From Paraclostridium tenue (lineage in GTDB: Bacteria > Bacillota > Clostridia > Peptostreptococcales > Peptostreptococcaceae), in the NCBI RefSeq assembly GCF_039521565.1, contig NZ_BAAACP010000001.1:186001-250000 (forward strand): a stretch of 64,000 bases of DNA, given 5' to 3'. Shown here one piece after another: positions 34,890 to 43,159 of this stretch. The translations under genes and the position numbers were made by a program. Positions within the stretch are counted from its first letter, which is position 1. Each line of letters begins with the position of its first letter. The notes under the pieces are model-generated. The model ran no database searches and had not been told where the DNA came from. It worked only from the letters and a program-made list of their open reading frames with translations.

Positions 34890-35362
34890 TATTTGTAACA
34901 GTAGGATCACAAAAGTTTCAATTTAACAGGTTATTAGAAGAACTAGACAACTTAGTTGAAAAAAAGATTATAACAAAAGAAGTATTTGCTCAAACAGGAT
35001 ATAGTGACTATAAACCTAAAAATTATAAATATAAAAATTTCTTAGATAGAGAAGAGTTTAGCAATATTATGGAAAGTTGTGATACAGTTATAACTCATGG
35101 TGGAACAGGAGCTATAATAGGAGCAGTAAAAAAAGGTAAAAAAACAATAGCAATACCTAGATTAAAAGAATTTCAAGAACATGTAGATGATCATCAGATA
35201 CAAATAGTAGAACAATTTAATGATTTGAAATTTGTACAAGGTATATATGATATAAAAGAATTAAACGATGCAATAAAAAATGTTCAAAAAATAGAAGTAA
35301 AACAATATATTTCAAATACACAAACAATAATAGATAGTATTGAAGAGTTTTTACAAAAATAA
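34886..35362 (+). CDS. PssE/Cps14G (ALG13-like) catalytic glycosyltransferase subunit
   Basis: A 158-residue GT28 C-terminal-like domain: MIFVTVGSQKFQFNRLLEEL at the start and DTVITHGGTGAIIGAVKKGK as the UDP-sugar binding site. It uses a TTG start overlapping the pssD stop, with AAGGGGGG at 34872–34879 as RBS. The pair forms a glycosyltransferase; with Ugd in the operon, glucuronic acid is a plausible donor sugar, but galactose is also used by relatives. Confidence 0.87.
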   Translation: MIFVTVGSQKFQFNRLLEELDNLVEKKIITKEVFAQTGYSDYKPKNYKYKNFLDREEFSNIMESCDTVITHGGTGAIIGAVKKGKKTIAIPRLKEFQEHVDDHQIQIVEQFNDLKFVQGIYDIKELNDAIKNVQKIEVKQYISNTQTIIDSIEEFLQK

Positions 35363-35377
35363 TTGAGAGGAAATCTT

Positions 35378-36220
35378 ATGAAAAGTTTAAGAAAGTTAGG
35401 TATGTTTTTACCTACAAAAACAGTTTTATATATAGATTATGGTAGAAGTTATAAAAAAATATTAAATTTAAAAAATCCTAAGTATTTTGGTGAAAAAATC
35501 CAATGGGCAAAATTAAATGGAAATCTAGAAAGATTTGGGAAGTATGTTGACAAATATGAAGTAAGAAAATTTGTAGAAAAAATATTAGGACCTGGATATT
35601 TGCCTACATTACATGGAGTTTATGATAGTCCAAATGAAATAGATTTTAATAAGTTGCCACAACAATTTGTTTTAAAAATGACAAATGGAACAGGCGGAAA
35701 TATAATATGCAAAGATAAAAACAAGTTGGATATAGAAAATACAATTAAAAAATTAACAGCTTGGCAAAAAGAAAAATTTTATAAGTATACAAAAGAAAAT
35801 CAATATAAAAATATAAAATCAAGAATTATATGTGAAGAGTATTTAGAGGATGAAACTGGAAGTTTAAGAGATTATAAGTTTCATTGTTCAAAACAAAAAG
35901 TGCATATGATTGAAGTACATACAGATAGATTTACAAACCATAAAGAAAATTACTATGATCCAGATTGGAATGACCTAGATGTAATTTGTAAATTAGGAAG
36001 AGTAGACAATATAGATAAGCCAATAAACTTAGAAGAAATGAAAGAAGCTGCAATAAAATTATCTACAGGATTACCATATGTGAGAGTTGACTTTTATTCT
36101 GTTAACAACCAAATATACTTTGGAGAATTAACATTTACACCTGCAAATGGAACAGACCCTATGTACCCTCTAGAAGAAGATATTAAAATGGCAAAAATAA
36201 TAGATCTTTCAGAATATTAA
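35378..36220 (+). CDS. TupA-like ATP-grasp protein
   Basis: A 280-residue protein of the TupA-like ATP-grasp family, often found in surface-polysaccharide clusters. Landmarks are NPKYFGEKIQWAKLNG, KMTNGTGGNIICKDK (glycine-rich ATP loop), ICEEYLED, LRDYKFHC and VRVDFYSVNNQIYFGELTF near the end. The related TupA takes part in teichuronopeptide synthesis, so this enzyme may attach an amino acid or similar group to a uronic acid of the polymer. The start at 35378 follows GAGAGGAAA; a TTG upstream overlaps that RBS. Confidence 0.8.
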   Translation: MKSLRKLGMFLPTKTVLYIDYGRSYKKILNLKNPKYFGEKIQWAKLNGNLERFGKYVDKYEVRKFVEKILGPGYLPTLHGVYDSPNEIDFNKLPQQFVLKMTNGTGGNIICKDKNKLDIENTIKKLTAWQKEKFYKYTKENQYKNIKSRIICEEYLEDETGSLRDYKFHCSKQKVHMIEVHTDRFTNHKENYYDPDWNDLDVICKLGRVDNIDKPINLEEMKEAAIKLSTGLPYVRVDFYSVNNQIYFGELTFTPANGTDPMYPLEEDIKMAKIIDLSEY

Positions 36221-36237
36221 ACAAAGGAGGCAATGCA

Positions 36238-37296
36238 ATGAATATACTTATGGTTGGACCTCACAAAGACAAAGTTAATGGTGGGATGTCAACAGTTATA
36301 AAAGAGTATACAAATTCAAATTACTTAAAAGAATTTGACATAAAAAATATACATACTGTAGTGCCTGGATCAAAAGTAAAAAAAATATTATACGGATTAA
36401 ACTCAATGGTTGTTATGAGTTATTATCTAGCTTTTAAAAAGATAGACTTAGTTCACATACATACAGCATCAGGGAAGAGTTTTTTTAGAAAAAGTATTTT
36501 TATAAAAATAGCTAATAAATTTAATAAAAAAATTATACTTCATATACATGGAGGAGCTTTTGAAGATGTATATTTAAGTGCTGATGATAGTACAAAATAT
36601 AAAATAACTCAAAATCTGAATAAATGTGAAAAAATAGTTGTTTTAAGTAAAGCTTGGAAAAATAAAATAGAAAAAATGACTGACTCAGAAATAGTTGTTA
36701 TAAACAACTCAGTAAATGTAAATGAAGACAATAGTTATAATGTAAATTCTAAAAAAATACTTTTTATCGGAAGAATAGAAAAAGATAAAGGTATTTTTGA
36801 CTTTATAGAAATGGCAAGAGAGTTAGTACAAAATGATGATAGTATAAAATTTACTATTTGTGGAGATGGAGAATTAGAACAAACTAAACAATTAATAGAA
36901 AAATATAATCTTCAAGATAAATTTGAATTATTAGGTTGGGTAAGTAAGCAAGAAGTAGAAAGGGAATTAAAAGATACTATGATATTTATACTTCCATCAT
37001 ACAAAGAAGCTATGCCAATGGCTATACTTGAATCTATGAGTTGCGGAGTTCCTACAATAGCTACAAATGTAGGAAGCATACCAGAGGTTATAAAGGATAT
37101 GGAAAATGGTAGAACTTTTGTACCAGGAGATATAAAAAATCTTGTTAACATAACGAAAGAAATGATTGAAAATCAAAAGCTAAGAGAAAATTACAGCAAT
37201 AAAAGTTTTAAAGATATAAAAGAAAATTACAGCAATGAAGTTAATCACAAGAAGCTAAAAGACTTGTATCTTTTAACTGGTGGAAATAGGAGTTAA
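36238..37296 (+). CDS. GT4-family glycosyltransferase (locus 1)
   Basis: A 352-residue GT-B transferase. The N-domain begins NILMVGPHKDKVNGGMSTVI. The C-domain has ILFIGRIEKDKGIFDF and the E-x7-E-like motif PSYKEAMPMAILESMSCGVP that binds the nucleotide sugar. It adds one sugar of the repeat unit on the cytoplasmic face. The RBS AAAGGAGGC precedes the ATG. Donor and linkage are not predictable. Confidence 0.88.
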   Translation: MNILMVGPHKDKVNGGMSTVIKEYTNSNYLKEFDIKNIHTVVPGSKVKKILYGLNSMVVMSYYLAFKKIDLVHIHTASGKSFFRKSIFIKIANKFNKKIILHIHGGAFEDVYLSADDSTKYKITQNLNKCEKIVVLSKAWKNKIEKMTDSEIVVINNSVNVNEDNSYNVNSKKILFIGRIEKDKGIFDFIEMARELVQNDDSIKFTICGDGELEQTKQLIEKYNLQDKFELLGWVSKQEVERELKDTMIFILPSYKEAMPMAILESMSCGVPTIATNVGSIPEVIKDMENGRTFVPGDIKNLVNITKEMIENQKLRENYSNKSFKDIKENYSNEVNHKKLKDLYLLTGGNRS

Positions 37297-37298
37297 AA

Positions 37299-38507
37299 AT
37301 GATACCTATATTTCAGATGATTTTGATAGCGATGATTTTTCAGGATTTATTACAAGTAAATATACATTTTTTCAGTTATGTGGATGAAGGACTAGCTATA
37401 GTTACAACATTATATGCATTGTTTTTATTAATGAACAAAAAAAAGCCTATAAAAATAACTAAGTATGAATTCACAGCATTTATAATTTTTATACTATACT
37501 TATTTATAGGATTTATATCAAATGCTACAAACAACATTATAGGTATTAAATTTGGATTCCTTAGTATGATTATGACGGCAAAAGGATACATACTTTACTT
37601 TGCTTGTAGAGTAATATTTCAATATTATGATGTTAAAGCAGATATATTAAAAAACATAAGCAAAGTATTAGAAATATCACTATATTTCTTAACTTTAATA
37701 GGCATAGTTAATATTCCTCTAAATTTTTTAGAAAATGAGGATGTAAGATTTGGACTGCATACAGTATCTATAGGGTTTTCACATCCTACAGAACTTGCTT
37801 TTTTTGCAATAATTTCAATGACTATAATACTTTTATATTACAACTACACAAATAAAACTAAAGGTGAACTTCCAATAATTATTGCAAGTAGTTTACTAGT
37901 ATTACTTACAGGGAGAAGCAAGGCTATAGCATTTATGTGTGTTTATATAATATTATTCTATTTTATGAAATTAATTAAAAAGTTCAAATTAAAATACTTT
38001 ATATTTTTAATCCCAATAATGGTATATATTTCACTACCAAGAATAATATCAGAGTTCTTTAATGGAGCAAGGGGGTACTTATACACAGCTGGATATCAAA
38101 TAGCAAAAGATTTCTTTCCCTTAGGAACAGGATTTGGAACATTTGGATCATTTATATCTAGAGAATTTTACTCTCCTTTATATTATGAATATGGACTAAG
38201 CAATATATGGGGATTATCGCCAAGTACTCCGTATTATATAGCTGATACATATTGGGCGATGATAATGGGAGAAACCGGATTTTTAGGAGTTATACTATTA
38301 ATCTTGGTTTTATATTTTATATTTATACAATTTTTAAAAGGATATCAAGACTATAAAAGTAAACTTATTGTTTTTGGATTAATTTGTTACACTGTAGTAA
38401 CGAGTATAGCAGAACCTATATATTCAAGCAACAAGTGCGCTGCATTATTTATGATTTTAGCATTGTTTATGACAATTAGAAAAAGCTATTGTAAGAAAAA
38501 TAACTAG
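37299..38507 (+). CDS. Wzy-like polysaccharide polymerase (locus 1)
   Basis: A 402-residue membrane protein with about ten hydrophobic helices and a large loop near the C-terminal third (residues about 250–325), which is the organisation of O-antigen/capsule polymerases. LLTGRSKAIAFM in the middle resembles the R-x-x-x Arg region of Wzy and ligase proteins. It begins 2 bases after the GT4 stop. Sequence of such proteins diverges rapidly, so the role rests on topology and position. Confidence 0.75.
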   Translation: MIPIFQMILIAMIFQDLLQVNIHFFSYVDEGLAIVTTLYALFLLMNKKKPIKITKYEFTAFIIFILYLFIGFISNATNNIIGIKFGFLSMIMTAKGYILYFACRVIFQYYDVKADILKNISKVLEISLYFLTLIGIVNIPLNFLENEDVRFGLHTVSIGFSHPTELAFFAIISMTIILLYYNYTNKTKGELPIIIASSLLVLLTGRSKAIAFMCVYIILFYFMKLIKKFKLKYFIFLIPIMVYISLPRIISEFFNGARGYLYTAGYQIAKDFFPLGTGFGTFGSFISREFYSPLYYEYGLSNIWGLSPSTPYYIADTYWAMIMGETGFLGVILLILVLYFIFIQFLKGYQDYKSKLIVFGLICYTVVTSIAEPIYSSNKCAALFMILALFMTIRKSYCKKNN

Positions 38508-38521
38508 GCAGAGAGGGATCA

Positions 38522-38962
38522 ATGGAAAAATTATTAAAAATAATTTTAAAGTACAGAAAAAAAAATTCTAAAAGCAGAGTTGTGAGATTTTTATTACAAC
38601 TTTTATATAAAATAGATTTACCTAGAGAAGTAATAATAGGAGATAATCTTATTTTAGCACATAATGCACCAGGGTTAGTGGTTCATCCACAAACTGAAAT
38701 AGGTAACAATGTTAAGCTATATCAAGGAGTTACATTGGGAAGAGCAGATATACATAAAGAAGCTCATGAAAGTGAATTTGAAAAAATTAAAGTAGAAGAT
38801 TGTGCAATAATATGTGCAGGAGCTAAAATACTTTGTAAAAAAGGAGAACTTAAGATCGCTAAAGGAAGTTTGGTAGGAGCAAATTCAGTTCTTACGTGTT
38901 CGACAGGAGAAAATGAAGTTTGGGCAGGAATTCCAGCTAAAAAAATTGGATATATCAAATAA
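38522..38962 (+). CDS. CysE-like hexapeptide-repeat acyltransferase
   Basis: A 146-residue left-handed beta-helix protein (VIIGDNLILAHNAPGLVVHP, IGNNVKLYQGVTLGRA, CAIICAGAKILCK, VGANSVLTC). Serine-acetyltransferase relatives of this size in capsule operons O-acetylate polysaccharide sugars. The usual catalytic His lies in LAHNAPGLVVHP. It is the last gene before a 280-base gap. The acetyl acceptor is unknown. Confidence 0.82.
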   Translation: MEKLLKIILKYRKKNSKSRVVRFLLQLLYKIDLPREVIIGDNLILAHNAPGLVVHPQTEIGNNVKLYQGVTLGRADIHKEAHESEFEKIKVEDCAIICAGAKILCKKGELKIAKGSLVGANSVLTCSTGENEVWAGIPAKKIGYIK

Positions 38963-39243
38963 AAAGCTTAGTATAACACTAAAATAAGAATAAAATACAG
39001 TGAAAACATACTAATAAACAAGTTATAGAGTTAGCAAATATAAAGAGAATATAAGACAAATAAAACAAAACAAAGAGTCAACATAGACGAAGTTATTATA
39101 ATAAGTTTTGGATTTTTAGGTAGTTTAAAAGAAAGTGAATATAAAATATCATTAACGGTATAGACATATATATAATTAAAAAGAAAGATATGTTATTTTT
39201 GAAAAAGGATTTAACTATAAAACTTACAAAAGGAGAGATGACA
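38963..39243. other. Intergenic region upstream of ugd (locus 1)
   Basis: AT-rich, without an open frame. It may contain a separate promoter for ugd–galU (TATAAT-like box near 39095). Bases 39143–39162 match 31909–31928 with one mismatch. Confidence 0.4.
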
Positions 39244-40410
39244 ATGAAAATTGCAATAGCAGGAACTGGATATGTAGGTTTATCTAATGCTATATTACTA
39301 GCACAAAACAATGAAGTAATAGCAGTAGATATAATTCAAGAAAAAGTAGATATGATAAACAACAAGAAATCTCCAATTGTAGATGAAGAAATTGAAGAAT
39401 ACTTAACTACTAAAAACTTAAATCTAGTAGCAACAACAGATGCCTATAAAGCATATAAAGATGCAGAATTTATAATAATATCAACACCAACAGATTATGA
39501 CCCAGAAAAAAATTACTTTAATACAAGAACGGTAGAAGCTGTTATAGCAAATGTATTATCCATAAATCCACAAGCTACAATGGTAATAAAATCAACAGTA
39601 CCAGTTGGATATACTGAAAGAATAAAAGCTATGTTTGATACAGATAATATAATATTTTCACCTGAATTTTTAAGAGAAGGAAAAGCATTATATGATAATT
39701 TACATCCTTCTAGAATAATAGTAGGAGAAAAATCAGAAAGAGCAAAGAAATTTGCAAACTTATTGTTAGAAGGTGCAGTGAAAAAGGATGTTCCAGTATT
39801 ATTTACAAATTCAACAGAAGCCGAAGCAGTAAAATTATTTTCAAATACATATTTAGCACTTAGGGTAGCTTATTTTAATGAATTAGATACATATGCAGAA
39901 CTTAGAGGATTAGATACAAAACAAATAATTGAAGGCGTAGGTTTAGACCCAAGAATAGGAAGTCATTATAATAACCCTTCATTTGGATACGGAGGATATT
40001 GTCTTCCAAAAGATACAAAACAATTAAAAGCAAATTATAAAGATGTACCTAATAACATAATAGGAGCAATAGTTGATTCAAACAGAACAAGAAAAGATCA
40101 TATAGCAGATCAAATAATAAAAAGAAATCCTAAAAAAGTAGGAATTTATAGATTAACAATGAAAACTAACTCAGATAATTTCAGAGCATCTTCGGTTCAA
40201 GGAATAATGAAGAGAATAAAAGCAAAAGGAATAGAAGTTGTTGTATATGAGCCAGTATTAAAAGAAGATAGCTTTTTCAATTCTAAAGTTATAAGAGATC
40301 TAGATGAATTTAAGTCAATGTGTGATATTATAATATCGAATCGATTATCAAAAGAACTTTTTGACGTAGAAGAAAAAGTTTATACTAGAGATTTATTTAA
40401 TAGAGATTAA
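39244..40410 (+). CDS. ugd: UDP-glucose 6-dehydrogenase (locus 1 copy)
   Basis: Oxidises UDP-glucose to UDP-glucuronate with two NAD+. The protein has 388 residues; I start at the MKIAIAG ATG, which matches the paralogue at 51351, with AGGAGAG as RBS. NAD-binding GTGYVGL is at residues 7–13, and the active-site Cys253 lies in GYGGYCLPKD. It is followed 25 bases later by galU, which makes its substrate. By eye it is about 90 percent identical to the locus 2 copy. Confidence 0.93.
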   Translation: MKIAIAGTGYVGLSNAILLAQNNEVIAVDIIQEKVDMINNKKSPIVDEEIEEYLTTKNLNLVATTDAYKAYKDAEFIIISTPTDYDPEKNYFNTRTVEAVIANVLSINPQATMVIKSTVPVGYTERIKAMFDTDNIIFSPEFLREGKALYDNLHPSRIIVGEKSERAKKFANLLLEGAVKKDVPVLFTNSTEAEAVKLFSNTYLALRVAYFNELDTYAELRGLDTKQIIEGVGLDPRIGSHYNNPSFGYGGYCLPKDTKQLKANYKDVPNNIIGAIVDSNRTRKDHIADQIIKRNPKKVGIYRLTMKTNSDNFRASSVQGIMKRIKAKGIEVVVYEPVLKEDSFFNSKVIRDLDEFKSMCDIIISNRLSKELFDVEEKVYTRDLFNRD

Positions 40411-40435
40411 AATTGAATTTGGAGATGAAAATCAA

Positions 40436-41356
40436 ATGAAAAAGAAAGTGAGAAAGGCAATAATACCTGCAGCTGGATTAGGGACAAGATTTTTACCTGC
40501 GACTAAGTCTCAGCCAAAAGAGATGCTTCCTATAGTTGACAAGCCAACACTACAATATATAATCGAAGAAGCAGTAAACTCAGGAATAGAAGAAATATTA
40601 ATAGTTACAGGGAGAAGTAAAAAATCTATAGAAGACCATTTTGACCGCAGTATAGAACTAGAACTTGAATTGGAGCAAAAAGGTAAAAATGAAATGTTAG
40701 AACTGGTAAGAAGTATATCTAACATGGTAGATATATACTTTATACGTCAAAAAGAACCAAAAGGACTTGGACATGCAATACACTGTGCTAAAAGTTTTGT
40801 AGGAGATGAACCATTTGCAGTACTTTTAGGAGATGACATAGTAGATAACGGTGAACCTTGCTTAAAACAATTACTAAATGCATACAATGAATACAACACA
40901 TCTATATTAGGGGTACAAGAAGTAGCAAAAGAAGATACTAACAAATACGGAATATTAGATGTTAAATATATAGAAGATAGAGTATACAAAGTAAATGACA
41001 TGGTTGAAAAACCAAAAGTTGAAGAAGCTCCATCAAATATGGCTATACTAGGAAGATATATAATAACTCCAGCTATATTTGATATACTTGAAAATCAAAA
41101 ACCTGGAAAAGGTGGAGAAATACAATTAACTGATGCACTAAAAACATTAGGTGAACATGAAGCAATATATGCATATAACTTTGAAGGAAGAAGATACGAT
41201 GTAGGTGATAAACTAGGATTTTTAGAAGCTACAGTAGACTTTGCACTAAAAAGACCAGAATTAAGAGAAGAATTTATGAAATTCTTAGAAGTAAAAGTTA
41301 ATAATAGCAATAAATCTATTGAACCACCAGAAGAAGAAATAGACATAGAACAATAA
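40436..41356 (+). CDS. galU: UTP–glucose-1-phosphate uridylyltransferase (locus 1 copy)
   Basis: Makes UDP-glucose. The protein has 306 residues. The nucleotidyltransferase signature is AAGLGTRFLPATKSQPKEML, with VDKPTLQYIIEEA and ILLGDDIVDN-type metal site (VLLGDDIVDN). The RBS TTGGAGATG precedes the ATG. With Ugd it supplies UDP-glucose and UDP-glucuronate. A paralogue at 54152 ends locus 2. Confidence 0.93.
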   Translation: MKKKVRKAIIPAAGLGTRFLPATKSQPKEMLPIVDKPTLQYIIEEAVNSGIEEILIVTGRSKKSIEDHFDRSIELELELEQKGKNEMLELVRSISNMVDIYFIRQKEPKGLGHAIHCAKSFVGDEPFAVLLGDDIVDNGEPCLKQLLNAYNEYNTSILGVQEVAKEDTNKYGILDVKYIEDRVYKVNDMVEKPKVEEAPSNMAILGRYIITPAIFDILENQKPGKGGEIQLTDALKTLGEHEAIYAYNFEGRRYDVGDKLGFLEATVDFALKRPELREEFMKFLEVKVNNSNKSIEPPEEEIDIEQ

Positions 41357-41390
41357 AAAAATTCGTAGGATAAAACCTACGAATTTTTTT
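41356..41390 (+). terminator. Terminator ending polysaccharide locus 1
   Basis: AATTCGTAGG and CCTACGAATT form a 10-bp stem around ATAAAA with A-tract and seven-T flanks. Confidence 0.9.
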
Positions 41391-41446
41391 ATTTAAAATT
41401 TAATTACTATTATCAAAAAGTAAAAAATTAGTTAGAAAAGATAAAA

Positions 41447-41461
41447 AATATTTAGAAAATT
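41447..41461 (+). promoter_or_regulatory. CodY-box-like sequence
   Basis: AATATTTAGAAAATT matches the CodY consensus AATTTTCWGAAAATT except at two positions. It sits beside the Spo0A boxes upstream of locus 2. In such AT-rich DNA chance matches are frequent. Confidence 0.3.
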
Positions 41462-41503
41462 TTCGACAAATTTAATGATATTCGACAGGTTAATTTGTCG
41501 AAA
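41461..41503 (+). promoter_or_regulatory. Three Spo0A boxes upstream of polysaccharide locus 2
   Basis: TTCGACA at 41462–41468, TTCGACA at 41481–41487 and its inverse TGTCGAA at 41496–41502 match the 0A-box core TGTCGAA exactly; the outer two have the fuller form TTTGTCGAAA and form an inverted repeat. They lie 60–100 bases upstream of a good promoter. Confidence 0.65.
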
Positions 41504-41561
41504 AATAACACAAAATATAAAAAAAAGAAAAAGAATGCAAAAAAACACAGAACGAATTATT

Positions 41562-41590
41562 TTGAAGATGTAAAAATTTTTTACTATAAT
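41562..41590 (+). promoter_or_regulatory. Predicted promoter of polysaccharide locus 2
   Basis: TTGAAG (41562–41567) and TATAAT (41585–41590) are 17 bases apart. The leader to the Wzz-like gene would be about 115 bases. Confidence 0.65.
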
Positions 41591-41713
41591 AAGAAAGAAT
41601 AAAACAGAAAACTACAAATAAACAAAGTAAAATATAGTAAAATAGTAGGAATTAGATGAAAAATAGCTATAAAATGCTAAAAAAATATAAAATTGAAGTA
41701 AATGGAGGTAAAA

Positions 41714-42412
41714 ATGGAAGAAACTATTGATTTAAAAGAATATTTTCAAATCATCAAAAAAAGAGCTTGGCTAATAGTTTTAATAACAACTATTGCAATG
41801 ATTGTAAGTGGAATCATAAGTTTTTTTGTATTAAGTCCAGTTTATGAAACTAAAACAACATTAATAGTAAACAGTGATAAAGCACCAGGTACAGATGTAA
41901 TAACAGGAGATCAGATAAATGTATCTCAAAAACTAACAGTAACTTATGGAGAAATAATAAAATCAAAAGTAGTACTTGATGAAGTAGCAAAACAGTTAAA
42001 AATTAAAGATGGATATTCAGAAATTGAAAAAAAATTAACTGTATCACCAGTGACAGATACACAAATATTAGAAATTTCTGTAGAAGATTATAATCCTAAA
42101 AGAGCAGCAGATATAGCAAATGCAATACCAAAAGTATTTACAAAAGAAGTAAAAAGAATAACAAAGGCTAGCAATGTAGAAGTAATAGATAAAGCTATGG
42201 TTCCTAAAATTCCAGTAAAGCCTAATAAAATTATGAATATAGCAATAGCAGGGGTTTTAGGAGTTATGATTTCATTATTTGTAATATTTTTACTTGAGTA
42301 TATGGACAACAAAATAAAGTCACCACAAGATATACAAAAACATTTAGGGCTGCCTTTATTAGGAGTAGTTCCACATGAGAGCAAAGGTAAGAGAGGTGAA
42401 AATAAAAAATGA
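41714..42412 (+). CDS. Wzz/YveK-type chain-length and kinase-activator protein (locus 2)
   Basis: A 232-residue paralogue of the protein at 32225, with the same plan: N-terminal IDLKEYFQIIKKR, two membrane helices (about 22–45 and 178–200) and a cytoplasmic tail DNKIKSPQDIQKHLGLPLLG that contacts the kinase. An upstream ATG at 41702 overlaps the RBS GGAGGT, so 41714 is preferred. It overlaps the kinase start by 4 bases (ATGA). Confidence 0.9.
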   Translation: MEETIDLKEYFQIIKKRAWLIVLITTIAMIVSGIISFFVLSPVYETKTTLIVNSDKAPGTDVITGDQINVSQKLTVTYGEIIKSKVVLDEVAKQLKIKDGYSEIEKKLTVSPVTDTQILEISVEDYNPKRAADIANAIPKVFTKEVKRITKASNVEVIDKAMVPKIPVKPNKIMNIAIAGVLGVMISLFVIFLLEYMDNKIKSPQDIQKHLGLPLLGVVPHESKGKRGENKK

Positions 42413-43137
42413 TAAGCTTAATAACATTCAAAGAACCAAAATCACCAGTATCAGAAGCTTACAGAAGTATAAGAACTAATATACAATTTTCTAGCATAGA
42501 CAAAAAAATAAAAACAATATTAGTTACTAGCAGTAAACAAGATGAAGGAAAATCAACAGTTATTTCAAACATGGCAGTAAGTTTTGCAGCGTTAGAAGAA
42601 AAAAAAGTTCTAATAATAGATGCAGATCTTAGAAACCCTAGTGTACACAGAAAGTTTAGCCTTACAAATACATATGGGTTAACAGAAATATTAATTGGAG
42701 AAAAGAATTTTAAACAAGTAGTACAAAATACAAAAATTAATAACTTACAGATACTAGCAGCTGGGAAGATGCCACCTAATCCATCAGAAATGCTAATATC
42801 TAAAAAAATGAAAGAATTTATAAAAACACTAGAAGAAATTTATGACTATATATTTATAGATACACCACCTATAGGAATTATAACTGATGCAGGAGCTATA
42901 GCTAATTACTCAGATGCGACAATATTAGTTGTAGGATCTAGAGAAACAGATATAGAAATGGCAAAAATGACAAAAGAAAAATTAGAAAAAGTAAAAGCAA
43001 ATATTATAGGGGTTGTTTTAAACAAATATATAGAAGAAGACAATTTTTATGGATACTATAGCTACTGCTATGAACAAAATGATGGGAGTAGAAAAGCTAG
43101 GCACAAAAAGAAAACTAAAAAATTAGCACATTTTTAA
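42409..43137 (+). CDS. Bacterial tyrosine kinase (CpsD/CapB family), locus 2
   Basis: A 242-residue BY-kinase with Walker A KQDEGKST (Lys48), canonical Walker A' IIDADLRNP (Asp71, Asp73) and Walker B IFIDTPP. A short Tyr-bearing tail (YGYYSYCYEQ) precedes a basic C-terminus. It is coupled to the Wzz-like gene by a 4-base overlap. No dedicated phosphatase is present in the locus. Confidence 0.9.
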   Translation: MISLITFKEPKSPVSEAYRSIRTNIQFSSIDKKIKTILVTSSKQDEGKSTVISNMAVSFAALEEKKVLIIDADLRNPSVHRKFSLTNTYGLTEILIGEKNFKQVVQNTKINNLQILAAGKMPPNPSEMLISKKMKEFIKTLEEIYDYIFIDTPPIGIITDAGAIANYSDATILVVGSRETDIEMAKMTKEKLEKVKANIIGVVLNKYIEEDNFYGYYSYCYEQNDGSRKARHKKKTKKLAHF

Positions 43138-43159
43138 TTTAAAGGGGTGAAAAATTTAA

